Shown: one piece after another, positions 22,139-34,274 of the stretch
How positions within the stretch are numbered: position 1 is the first letter of the stretch
How the letters are laid out: each line of letters starts with the position of its first letter
Source: Takifugu bimaculatus
Taxonomy: Eukaryota; Chordata; Actinopteri; Tetraodontiformes; Tetraodontidae
Direction of reading: 5' to 3'
Length of the DNA stretch: 64,000 nt
NCBI GenBank assembly: GCA_004026145.2
Contig: CP034990.1
Span: forward strand, 18,678,176-18,742,175
Translations under genes and position numbers: made by a program
The notes under the pieces: model-generated
The model's database searches: none
Told to the model about the DNA's origin: nothing
The model's input: the letters and a program-made list of their open reading frames with translations, nothing else

Positions 22139-25100
22139 CTGGTTCTTTCACTGAAATCAAAGCCTTGCTGTCACTTCCTGACACTCTTATTGTGTAATTT
22201 TAATTTTGGCGTGCAATTAAAGGACCAGAAAGATATAACTACAGGCTTGGGTTAAAAATGTTTAAAAATGTTTAGCAGTTTAAATGCTGTCATAAAAACC
22301 CCCATAAAGTTGTTCTGACAGTTCTCCGTGCAGCTTCAGCAGCTGACTGGAGCTGTGGACGCGTTTGGGGTGGGTGGAGCAGGAAATGCCGCCAAGTACC
22401 ACCACAGAAATAATGTTTTCTTCCCTGAGTGTTGCTGGTAATTAAAAGCACCAGGGGCAGAAAGGGCTTTTAAAAAGCTCTTGAAGCAGCAGTCGGTCTC
22501 CTGATGTAAAAGACATTAAAATGAACACTATGTTCTGTCATTCAAGGGCATTAATGTCCATATTTGCACATAAAGTTTTTATTTGTGCTCCGTTTCAAAA
22601 GCCATGAAGAGTGAGGAGCTGGACGTCCTCATCAACACATCATTAAAATGCCAGTGAGTAAGATTATATAAAAATATAGTGTGAGAATGACACAAGTGGT
22701 AAAAATGGCCTGAAACGTGCGAAAGCGTCAGCAGAGGAAATAAATGGGGGATGCTAGTTATTAACACCGGCTCATTTGGTCATTCAGAAGGCCTTTTGTG
22801 ACGAGGCGTGTCAAAAAGCAAACGTTGGTTAGCTTGTGGGCGGATCCAAGGAATGTTGGCTGTGCTACACACCCATCAACCGCTGCCACCCGTGGCGAGC
22901 TCAGCGTGTCTAAAGGTGTTGGTGGAAAAAAGGAAAAGCTGTAGGTGGGACGGCAGGAAACACTGAACACGAAAGGAAGGCGAGCTGCGTGCAACATGAC
23001 GCCTTTCAACATGCAGATGAGCTGGGGAGAGGAGGCAGGTGGCGCCGAGGCCGGGATGGGGGGGGGGGGGGGTCAGACATCCAGTCACCTTGGGTTGAGC
23101 AGAGCCGCCTCCTGTGAATAACCCGCTAAGGTGAACGGCTTTTTCTTTGATACTCTTTTTGTGAAACTCTCTGGCCTGCTGAGCCTGCGCTTTTTTCTGC
23201 AGGACAGGACAGGACAGGACAGGACAGAGGACAAAGGCAAAAGACAAGACAAGTCAGTGCCGTCTGGTCGCGGCGAGGCACGCCCTCAGTAACACACACA
23301 AGCCCTTACATCACACTTATTTGACTTAAACTTGGTGGCGTGCGTCCTCAGACGTCCCACGCTGACACCTCTGCTCCTGTTACCTAACACAGGCGCAGCC
23401 CCTCGCCTCAGAAAAGCTGGGTGTCTTTTACAAACGTGGCTGAATTATCACCTAGCTTCCGTGCTACCTACTGACCCGCGTCCGTGTTTAGCCCCACGCT
23501 CCAGATAAATAGAAAAACAAGGATGTTTTCTTGGATTTCCGTCACAGTTGAGCAAGAACCAAATCAGGATGTTACAGTGAATGCAGCCATTTTTAAGGAT
23601 TCATCACTAAAGTCTCTTTCCTTTGACTTTCCCAGTTAAAGGCAGGTTCTGGCGGCTAAATGGGACCGTCTTCCTACATATTAGAGTGGTGGCGAATGAT
23701 CAGCCTTAATATATAATCAGCGTTTGCTCTTGAGCTGGTTTTGAGATCAGAACATGCAGCAGAGAGCAGAAACACAGAGAGGAGAAGAAGAAGCAGGAGA
23801 AGGTGATCACCTCAGAGACGTGTTCGTCCACCTCCCTGAGGCGCTGCAGAACTCTTGTCATGAACTCAACAGCTGAGCGGCGGGACGGAGCAGCAGCCGA
23901 GGCCCCATCGCTCTCAGGTGGAGGGTCGGGAGTCGCCTGGCGGCGCGCTCCCTCAACGTGTCTCAGCCTCACTACGGGAAACTGGGGCTGAGGCTGGCTT
24001 TTGGGTTTGCGCAGACATTGTGGAGGCAGGTGGACTAAGTTTCCTGCTGCTTCGCTGAGGCTCATTTTAAACTGGAGGCAATAAGATAGAGCGACGCTTT
24101 TATTTGATTAGCGCTCGCTCAAAGCCACAGGTGATAACACGGCCTGCTCCTAACAAGCAGCAGATGCCATTCACATGCTGTCGTCTGTCTGTTCATCACT
24201 TTAAATGAACTTACAAATTGTAGCTAAAACCAGGAATGTGTCCAAACCAATGCCAGATGTCTTTCCGACAGCTTTTCTCCTTTCGCTTTCCGTCTGAATC
24301 TAAACGCCATCTAGGCAAATCCTAAATCTTCGTATCGGTGGGATTTGTGGGACAGCATCGGTTGAATGGTTTCCATGACTAAATCCACATGTAACCAAGT
24401 GTCCCTATTTAAGCCTCAGCTGCGAACAGGATGCACGTTTAATTATAACACATGCAATTATGGTATTGGGTGCCTGGATCATATTTAGGTTTGTGATGTG
24501 AAATTAAGTCAGCAGCACCAAAATGGGTGTAATAAGATAATAAGAACTTTTCTTACAGCTGCTCTGGTCTATCGCATGTGCGTGAAATGGCTGTGTGCAG
24601 CGTGAAAGGAGAGCCTAATTTAACATTTCCTGCTATTTTAGAGGAGGTATTAGAGACAAGCTCATTACTTGGACTGTTGTGGACTACCTGTATCTCAGGA
24701 GGAGGTTTAGGTTGGACCAGAGGCCTGACTTTAGCGTGCACGTTCTCAGTCGCGTCTAGAGTCGGTGAGGGACCTCTTAGCAGAAAGTTTAGGAAGACGG
24801 TTAATAAGAAAGGAAGGAGACAGAAAAGGCTGAAAAACCAAATGCTGGAAATAACAGACAAGAGGAGACTTGCGGCGTTAGCACAGAAGGACAACCAGAT
24901 AAACAACAGCCACCGTACAAAGTTTGAAATTTGAGGTTTATTATTTACCTGTGAATTCCGGACCGTGTACCTGGGCGTGCTTTCAAACTTGGCCAGCAGC
25001 TGAGTGGCCATCGAACGCACTTTGTTCTCTCTGGGTTCTCGTGTCAATGAGCCGTTACTGGACAGGTTGGTGGCCTGATGAGAGGCAAAAAACATACACA

Positions 25101-28100
25101 ATAACGCTTTATAACATTAGTTTAGAGTTAATTAAAGGCATTATTCTAATAAAATATCAGGACAAACCTCCTCCAGGTAAAATTTCCGCTTTCTCTTATA
25201 AAGAGGGTCCAGGCCTTCGGATTTCTTTTCATCCTGTTAGTGTAAGCACAGTGATTTCAACGTCTCTATGGTAACCACGTAAGACCTGTGGGGACCATAA
25301 ATCCTGCAGGTGTCACCTTTGGTACCCTTTTCCTCGTCGAAGCCAGATTGAGGAAATTATTACTTCTGACTTGTTTTGAGGGATAATCTTCGTTGTTCTC
25401 ATCTGCTCCTCTGGATCCTGCTGAACAGACAAACACATGCACGTTTTCATCCTCGCCAAATAAAAACCAACCCCTTTGTAACATCGAGGGTTTAAAATAG
25501 ACAAACGCGTCGAAAGCTGAATAACTTGGATCCGTGAGGTGCCTTTCTTTTGATTCCTTTATTGAGTTATTGGAAATGATGATTCTCAGCTGAAAGGGGG
25601 AGAGTGATGGACGCAGCAAAGTGCGACAGTAGAAAGGGAACTACCTGAGGCGGGTAGAGGCGTCCCCCGGAACAGCTCGTAGAACTTGGACAGGTAGGTG
25701 ATCATCTTGGTCTTGTCCAGCTCCTGGCCGCCGTGCAGCTCCTCCACCGAGGTGAACGGGCGGAACCCGAACTCACGCTCGCTAACGTCAAAAGCCAGCT
25801 GCAAGTTTGCGGCGTGGTCTTCTCCATGTAGGGAGTCGAAATCTCTGAAGGAAAAAAAAAAGTTACACCGTCAGATCACAGACTTGCTAGATTCTTCCCG
25901 ATCACCCTGCTCAGAGCATTTATCTTCCTGTCTTATTGTTCCTTAAGTGCAGGTTTTGGACCTCCTGAACACTGAGACAGGAATGTTAACAGTAAGCTTT
26001 GCTACACAGATTCCTTAAAGGATTATTTCTTGACAGTCTTTCATGCCTACATGTACGTATCAGGTGACTGACAGGGAGCAGAGAGTAAAATAACGTCGGC
26101 TCCAATGCCGGGACAGTGCAGCGTGTAGCGGAATGTTACACAAAACCCAGTTATCGGTGCAGGACCTTCGTTCTCAAACTGCGGGAGAAGAAATAAGAGA
26201 ATAGCCCCGACGTCTCGGCCGGCGCTGACGATGTGCAGACGCCATCAGAAATAATTTCAAGAAGACAGCGGTAACCTAGCAGCAGCACACACAAATGTTG
26301 GTGTTGTTCTGTAAGTACAGAGGCCCGCTCTCTCCTCACTTGTCTTTTCTTTGCTAGACCTGCTCCGCTCTGCACAGTCTGTTGGGAGGCTGCTGTGCAC
26401 GTGGGGGGGGGGGGGGGGTGCTTGTGAGACCACATGAAATGATAGTGGCATGTGGCGGGGAATGACTGCAGCTATTACCCACGCGAGGGGATGTAATTAG
26501 GTGCTGCTGTAGTCCTTCGCTGTGGAAGAAAGTCAAACCAGAAAAGATGCAGATTTTTACAAAAGTTCAGTTCGGGATGACGACCTGCAAAATGAGGCAG
26601 GAATTTCAGGCGCTGGTTATATAGCGTTCCTGCAGCCGACTCCGAAATACGTTCATAGCTAGCAGCATTCCACGAGGAGGAAGTGTTTCACAGGTTGTGA
26701 GGAGGAGGCGGCAAAAATGCAAAGGCTGCCATTCCAGGAATATTTAACACACCCACCAGAGACAGGTTTCTCTACGACTAGTCATTGCAGATAAGGTGCA
26801 GTCCTTGGGAGAACAAAATACTTTGTGAATACAGAGATAAGAAGCAGCTCCGCAGCTTGATGTTACGTACATCAGCTGTGGCTTGAATCTGTGGATGAGG
26901 GCGCAGAGGGCCAGGCCACTTATCCAGGAGGACGTCAGGTCCGTGATCGACACGTTCCTGTAGCCCTCCGTCTGTTTCTGGCACCAGGTGAGAAGCCTGG
27001 AAGGTCTGATATCTGACTCTGGAAGAAAAAAGCAACACGAGGCGCCTCGTTACCGCCCTGTTCTTGTGTTTTATTAGGATCATCACCCGTCAGAAGATTA
27101 GCGGCCCTTTAGGGCCTCGCCTCCTCATCTACAGAGATAAATCTGCTCACACAAACAAGACAGTCAGTTCCAGACGCCGAGTTAAAACATAGAAACGATT
27201 GAAGACACGAATTTTGAAGTTTAAGAGACAATTTCAAAGATTCTGACCAAGATCCACCAATGTTTTCAAATCAATAAAGCGGTTCTTCAGAGCTCCTTGG
27301 ACTTTTCTATTGTTGTGTTTGTGAATATGAGCGTAACAGATGTACAAAAGGGTCCCTGACCTAGAAAAGGGAGCAGCTGTGATGAGACAGGAGCCTCCAG
27401 CAGTTACAGTAGGAGTTGTGACAATTGTCACAGATCACAGCTGTGGGAAGTGTTGGAACTCTGAACTCCATTATTATTATTATTATTACTACACAGAAGA
27501 ATGTTTGAATTTTGTGTTCTATATTTGGTCAGCAAAAACTCGGTTTGACTCTGTTTTTTAGAGGGAGAAAATGAAAACAAAGGAGGGCAGAGGGCAAAGA
27601 AACCAGACAGGAAACTCTTATCAGTCACATAAGTGGCATAAATAAACTAAGGCTCCTCTGCAATACTTTCAAGTCTTCATTCATAAACACGAGAAAACAG
27701 CCAATAACGGTCCGCTAAACTGACCTCGTCGGCTCAGATTGACCGGCCGGCGAATGGTAGCAGCACGCTCCAGAGAGCAGGCGCTCAGCTCTCCTCTGAT
27801 GTACAAGTGACGCACCTGGGTCAGTGAATGAAGGGGGAAACAGATTAACTATCAGCTTCAAATAGAATGGAGTAAAACTGGCTCAGCGCCCTCCCTCTCA
27901 CCTGGTGTGGCCGAACGCTGCAGCAGTTGAGGTTGGGGTATCGAGTCCCGGGGTCGATGGTGTACTGTTCAAAGTTTTTGGCAATATTTTCGGCTGTTGT
28001 CTGCGGAAGCAGCCTGTAAATACTCTCCCTGTAAGAACCCCAGGCAGTGTCAAACGCTATATCATGTTACACCGCTTGTGTTCCACACTGGCAGAATACT

Positions 28101-31100
28101 GAAAGTTGGCTGTACAAATTGTAATAAAAACTGTAGCTTAAAAAGTACGTAAACACACAATTCTCCATTGTAGTACCTTTCTGCCAGCACATCCAGAACC
28201 GTATGACCCTGAGCCCAGCTGTTTACCATCCATGCTGTGTCAAAGGCAGCCAAGAAACCACGGGCACAGCCTGTTCCCATAGGCCAGAAAGGCTGCGGGA
28301 GGGGTGGGGGGGACAATGTCAATAATACAGGATGAATTAAACATAGAGCAAATATTAAAGCTGGAGCACAACAGCTCACAACACTGTGAGACCAAAAGGA
28401 GATGATAGAAACGCAGCATTGCTAAGCACTCTGGTTGTCAGGGTGTATCCAGGTCAGCGTGAGCAGGTCACTCACACCTACAGGGCAATTTTCAGTCTCA
28501 ATCATCCATTTGTGTGGGAGGGAAGAGGGAAAGCTAGAGAAAACCAACACTGGCACATGGAGAACATGCAAAGAGCACGCTGTGCACTTTCCTTACCTCT
28601 AATAAACTGTCACCAACCAGTGCTACCAGCAGCTGGTGTCCGAATCTCTCCCTGACCAGTGCGGCGTTCTCTGAGGCGTGCATGCTCGTGAAGTCGAACA
28701 TGGCTACATCCGGCTGCCCGCAGTGGTTCATGGCATAATCCAGCGTGGGGAGCTGGTAGTTGGTGCCAAAGTCGGCAGCCTCACGGGCGTAGCACTGGAG
28801 AGCCTCCTGGTCCACGTTTTCATTGCTCAGCAGCATTTGGGTTTCTGTGTAATCCTGTCGAACACAAACACGACATTTCTAAACATACGACGGCCATTTT
28901 ATGTTAACGTAAGTGAAACTAAAATCTCTCCTGCTTACATTAATGATGACGCCTTTATCCAGCAGGCTCTGTTTCTTGGCAGTCATGACAAAGTAATGAG
29001 TGTTGTCCCTGTAGTACACAATGTTCTCCAGATCAATACCTGCGCAGAGCGTGCAAGAAACACGGTAAAATACATCTGCAGCGGCTGCGTCCAGACATCA
29101 GCGATGAATTTAATTGTTAAATCGCCATTATTATTAAAATCTGTTCATCGGTGGTACATGATTGCAAACACAGCGAGGAAAATGGAAACCATTCCTGCTG
29201 GGAAGCTCCAGCGTTCGTGCGGTGCTGCTCTCCCACCTGTTTCCTCTTTAAGATCCAGGAAGAATTTCTGGTTGAAGATGAACGCCACGCCGCTGATCTC
29301 CTCCACTTTGGCTTCCGCTGTGGTGTTCCTGTTGATGAAGTTGGCTGTGATGGCGATCGCCAGCTTCCCCCTGAACTCCTTCCTTTTGAAACCTGGGCGA
29401 GGAAAAAAAAAAAAAAAGCATTAATGTAAGGAAGGAAACAGTGAATCAGTGGGAATTCAGACTCGACATCGAGGGTGGGATGATGTTAAGGTGAGAACAG
29501 AATCTTGTGAGGAGATAACAAAAGGAAAGTTGGCTTTTAATGTTTGTTTTCGTGTGCTAGTATGAAACAGCGTGTAGGTAGAAAAGAATTGTGTCACCAC
29601 ATCAGCTCTGACTGTATTTGACTCGCTGTTACCATAGATAGCTCTGAAATGTAGTTCTAAAACGGGCTGAGCATGTAGGAAAATTGTTTCCCCAGCATCA
29701 TCACTGAGGAATGAGCTAAACATGTTCTTTTCTGCCCACTGGGGCCTAATTTAGGAATAAAACTCTTGAGTATTTGTATATCATAGTTGATGGGATTTCC
29801 TAAATAAGAGACTGAAACAACGACCTGGTTTAGACAGAGGACGTTAAGCAGAAACGCATCTGCTCTCTTCACGTTGCCTGTTTAAGTATTTGATACTAAT
29901 AACTGCCCCGGGGGAGAGATCAGATTTACAAAAACACTCTCTGGTCCCAATGATGCAGAATCATGAAAAAAAATGCTGCTCCGTGACAAAACACTATTGC
30001 CACACTAAGTCTCGAGGCTTCTACACTACTCCCCTAAACTTTCCAGCTTTCTCACCTTCCAGAGTGTTCCTGCGCCCGTCGGCCCCCACCACCACGTCAA
30101 ACTCAAAGTTGGCCACGGGGTGATCTGCAGGCTGGACTGCAGCCCTCCACCCAATCCCTGAAAAGTCAAGAAACAACGAACAAAATCGCAGGAATGAGTT
30201 GTTTTGAGAGTATTTGGAATATGTTCCGGGGTTATTTTTAGCCCTCAGAGGAAGAGTGCGGTGGGATCGTGGGCCTATCGCTGGGACGGTTTGTTTTGTA
30301 ACAACGCCATGTGAAAAATGCATTCCGTGATGTCAAGGGCACAGCTGAGTCCATCGTGGCAGAGCAGGACGTGCCTAAATTTAGGAGCGGTTATCACTGT
30401 ATAGATATTAGAGCTGAAGAGATAACGCCTGACAGCAGAGAAGTCGTTTTCCTCCTTTAACACTTGGGGGTCAGATGCTGGTTATTCAGCAGCAGCCAGG
30501 CCAAGATTCAAATGTTATACAATATATGTATATGTTTTATATGTTGTAATATATGTTTTACACTGCTGTATCTACAAAAACATTAAATAGTAATGCAGGC
30601 AGTTTAATGATACACTCGTGCATAGCTGTCTCCAGTAAGAGGGAGTCAGGTAGCATCATGAATACCCTCAACCCTCTTGAGCTCAGCTCATTATATTGAA
30701 GGCTCCAGTTTATGTGTGAGGAAACTGAATCTTGTTGGATGGGAAGCAACTTTCTTTCTTGAAGAAGAGCACCAAACTGCACAGTGACAGGCTAAATACA
30801 GACTGTGGATGCAGCTACACGCTATCCATCTTACAAACTGGCAGCTAGAGGTCTGACGTCACCCTATTAATCTTCTCAGCCTCGTCCTACTTCTAGGCCC
30901 AGATGCGCTCCTGCGGACCGACCGCCTTCCCAAAACCTTGCTGGGGTCATCTGCAGGTTAATTGGACTGGGACGTGAGGGGGGACGATACCTTCGTTGTC
31001 CTGATCTTCGGGAGGTTCCAGCAGCTTGACGAATTCAACACTGATGTGAAACTCCACGGCAACGATCAAGGCGACCTTCAGCAGGATCAGCTGCAGCTGC

Positions 31101-34100
31101 TGAATACCTGTGAAACAACGGAGCTCTCGTGGTAGATTCTGCAGAGCACTGCGAACACGCTCAGAACATTTTGAGACTTCGCTTTTCCCTGTTATGTCAG
31201 GGAGAGACGTCATTAAATCCTATTGGTGATCGTCAGAAGTCAGGGGCTTACTGATGTGGTCGATAGCACCGGCGCAGAATTTGCCATAAAACTTCTTGGC
31301 TCCGAGTCCCCGTAGGTCGTGAATAGTGAAGGGCCAAAGGTGCAGGACGTTATTCCTGGAGAAGGAGTCTCTCTTCTCAATAACCACCACTTTGGCTCCC
31401 ATGAGAGCCATCTCGATGGCTGTCCGCAGGCCGCAGGGGCCTCCCCCGATGATCAGGCACTAAATCAGAGAAGGACAGATGAGACCTGCATACTTTGGTA
31501 TGAGGATATAATCAGCGTGTGCACGTACCTACACATAACGCGAGTGAACCATCCGAACCATTATTACAACCTACATACTTGTGTGTGCATCAACCATACC
31601 CAAAAATGCATGAAGTCAGTTAAACTATCTTACAGTCCGTCTGAGAATGTGCGGTTTAAACATGACATCATCTTCAATGATGAAAAGAACTTGCGAGCGT
31701 GTGCCGTTTCCTTCATTCCTGGTTAACTCCGAGTGTTAACGTTGACCCCGGGACCAAACCACTCCTGACGGCCACCCCTGCTGTGCTCAACAAAGTGGAC
31801 GGACTCCCGTCTCGATAGTTTCACCAGATTAGAGCTGAAAACATCCTTCGCTTCAACCGTCTCACACAGAACGCGAGGGAACGTCGGGAATTTGAACAGG
31901 AAGACTTGAACAGGGTCAAACACATAGGAACTAATTTAATACTGTTAGCAGAGTCACAGACAGACAGGCAGAAATCCTGCTGATAAAGTGTAAAGGGGGG
32001 TCACGGGGGGTGTGTCGTCATTGTGTGCTGCCTGGTCAAGGCTGCCTACAGTGTGTATGTTTATTGGCTTCAGATAACAAGTTTCTATCTAATCTCGTGG
32101 AACCGCATCCCTCAGCCATTATAGTTCCAGCCCTGTTCCATTCGCTGATATATTATTCCAAATAGGAGCCATTTCCCGACAGCTTGTTCCACATCTGTCG
32201 AATCAGGACGCACACGTTTCCTTTCTGCCTCCCACCTGCGACCTCGCTGCCTCAGCTGTATTTCTGGTGATGTTTGTCTGGTCCATTATGGAAGGAACTA
32301 CTTTTAAATGGAAAAACTCACTCCAACAGATGGGTCCTGAACTCACCGCGGAGGATTTCACCTTTCGCCACGTGCACTTCTGCGTCCTCTTAAGGCGAAG
32401 TCGTTGCTGAGTCACTGCACGGTTTAAGATTACAGAATTGACAAATCAAAGCATTTTTTCCACGTGCAGTAAAACTTTACGGGGCACGTCGCGCTGCGGT
32501 TAAGCGTCATGGCAGACACATGTGTCGGACCGTAAAACAAGGATGACGTCACGCCCTGTAGCGATCGCTCCCACAGTGGGAATACGAATACGAGGTGCTG
32601 AGTGATTTCACATGTGTCAGGTTCAAGGGGCTGATTTAACCATGATGTTCTCCCCAGAGAGAGAAAATAACCAAAATCTGATCGGTCTCCACGACTACCG
32701 AAGCAACGCGGCGAATAACGTCTCGAAATCTCAAACGCTGAAGCCCAATCATTTGGCTCTGAACTTAAACCCGTGAAACCGATTCCAGCCACATCTTAAT
32801 AAGCAGCTCAGCTCCGACCTTTCAGGAAGAGCCTACGAGAGGCCGAGCAGACCCCTCGTATATTCCTGGCTGGTGAGTGATGCTGTCTGTTTCTCTCCAC
32901 AATAAAAACGCTCCTTCAAGCTGGTGACAGCTGATTCCTGAAAGGTCACCACTCGGGGTTTCTCCACTTTCCCCTCATCCCTTTAAGAGGAAAACGCACA
33001 CAATTTCTTTGTTCCACCGCAACCATCTTTTTATATTGTAATTCCAGAACGGCTTCCGACCGCCCTCACTGATTCTGATTGATTCTTTGTGCTGCAGAAT
33101 CAGATAAAGCAGCCTTCTGACTGACTTTTCTTTATTAAACATGATTTTTCACGTGCTCGTGCCCTCGCCAGCACTCTCGTGTGACTTGAGCTGCCGGATT
33201 TACTAATATTTTCACTGTTTCTATGGCTAAATACACTAACAGTCAGCAGAGTGATCATTCAGCCGCACATTTGCCCGTTGATTTAATGTTGTTATTATAT
33301 CTCAGGCATAAGTGCAAAGCAACGCACGTCCCTTCGCTTTCCCGTCAACGTGTGTTAAGCTGCCGGAGTGACAAAGTATGTGTTTATGGGGTATACGCGT
33401 TCTGACTAGGCAGGATGGATGTGGTAGTGAGAACCGGGACGTACGGCTGAGCTACGGTTCTTATTGTGTTCATTTACAGACCTGAAGACAAAGTTCAGAT
33501 GGATAAAAGAAAAAAGGAAACAATGGGCTAACGGAATATCTGAGAGGTGAAATCATGAGACGTCATCTGTGATTAAGTATGAACAACATCCCCCCCATCA
33601 CCATAACGTCTAAATGTGATCCTCAAAGACTCTCACAGGTTCTGCTCAGCAGTAACAAGAGTTATTTGGTATTTTCTGAGGTGCGTGGTTGTTTTTCTTT
33701 TACAGTTCGGCCTACACTTTACAGGTCAACGCAAACAGATGTTTTGCCAGCTGCCGGCAGTTGTAGTCGGTGCTGGGATCAAAGAGTGTTTCTGGCTATA
33801 AAACAAAGGGAATTTTAAGACTCTGCACAAAAGAACCAATAAAGCCAATAGGTAACTGTGAAAAGATGACCTCAGAAATCACTCTGGTCTCCACACTCGG
33901 TTTTTATATCCAGTTACCTTGGTGCCCACACAGGCCTGGCCTTTCTTGTACTCTTTATGGGACATCCTCTTATCCAGCTTGCTCCACAGCGCTTTGGCTT
34001 TCCAGGTGGTGACTTTGGCCTTCAGACTGCTGTAGAAGGTGCTGCTGTCGGCAGGGTCCAGGTCCAGCTGCCCGCAGAGGAGGCTGAAGGCCTGGAGGGT

Positions 34101-34178
34101 GCCCTTACATGTGGAGGCCTGGAAGAAGTTCTCGAACAGCTTCCCCACGTTGTCCCTCTCCTCCTCCATCTCGCCCAT
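20898..34178 (-). CDS. mical2: [F-actin]-monooxygenase MICAL2-like, C-terminally divergent
   Basis: MICAL2 is a flavin monooxygenase that oxidises actin methionines, disassembles filaments and regulates SRF/MRTF signalling from the nucleus. Coding exons (minus): 33918-34178, 31252-31459, 30991-31107, 30056-30157, 29237-29392, 28939-29039, 28597-28854, 28177-28292, 27902-28028, 27725-27815, 26871-27018, 25645-25844, 25317-25420, 25168-25233, 24949-25074, 23811-24071, 23089-23196, 21523-21703, 21371-21447, 20898-21296. All junctions are GT-AG, phases agree, and the sum is 1068 aa. Residues 1-490 are the FAD domain (GGGPCG nucleotide loop, VVVGADGRRNTLEG, VGDSLLEPFWPMGTG); about 515-625 is the CH domain; KRKRK near 680 is a likely NLS; 851-936 is the LIM domain (CHSC...HREC..CSTC...LYCQLHF). 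The last 132 residues end in a hydrophobic helix and lack the bMERB domain. The start ASTCKGTLQAF and synteny favour MICAL2 over MICAL1/3. Confidence 0.93.
22104..22134. repeat. (CA)n microsatellite
   Basis: CA run of about 15 units in the mical2 intron upstream of the LIM exons. Confidence 0.9.
23201..23227. repeat. (AGGAC)n pentanucleotide repeat at a mical2 splice acceptor
   Basis: Five and a half AGGAC units lie directly upstream, on the minus strand, of the mical2 exon 23089-23196. Read on that strand they form (GTCCT)n followed by GCAG|AAAAAAGCG, so the repeat supplies the polypyrimidine tract. Confidence 0.85.
24557..24775 (-). other. possible extra or alternative mical2 exon
   Basis: This 219-base minus-strand segment has an acceptor-like CTGCTAAG| and donor GCT|GTAAGA and is open in one coding-like frame (LVQPKPPPEIQVVHNSPSNE, SSKIAGNVKLGSPF). 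It sits where MICAL2 has a Pro/Ser-rich linker between the CH and LIM parts. Its open frame needs phase 2 at both ends, but the flanking exons (24949-25074 and 23811-24071) join directly in phase 0. Another donor inside it, ATACAG|GTAGTC, is phase 0. It may be alternative, contain base errors, or not be an exon. Confidence 0.35.
26402..26418. repeat. poly-G homopolymer
   Basis: A run of about 17 G in a mical2 intron; comparable runs occur at 23059-23072 and 61758-61776. All are intronic and prone to length error. Confidence 0.85.
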
Positions 34179-34274
34179 CTTCTCCTGGGGCAGCAGATGC
34201 TCTGGGTCCGCCGAGGCTCACTGTCTGCCGGATGTGGCTAAACCCTCAGCTTGGCCTGCGCAGTCATGCCCGAC
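34179..34274 (-). other. mical2 5' untranslated part with a short uORF
   Basis: A polypyrimidine-AG acceptor (CCTCCTCAG|GTCGGG) lies 96 bases upstream of the mical2 ATG, so the start codon probably sits in an internal exon. The leader contains its own ATG at 34265-34267 and a nine-codon frame ending in TAG at 34238-34240. That short upstream ORF could lower mical2 translation if the exon boundary is right. Confidence 0.45.

Noticed and set aside
28678..29424. 248-codon plus-strand frame
   Set aside because: It lies antisense to two mical2 exons (28597-28854, 29237-29392) and the introns between; the openness follows from the conserved exons on the other strand.
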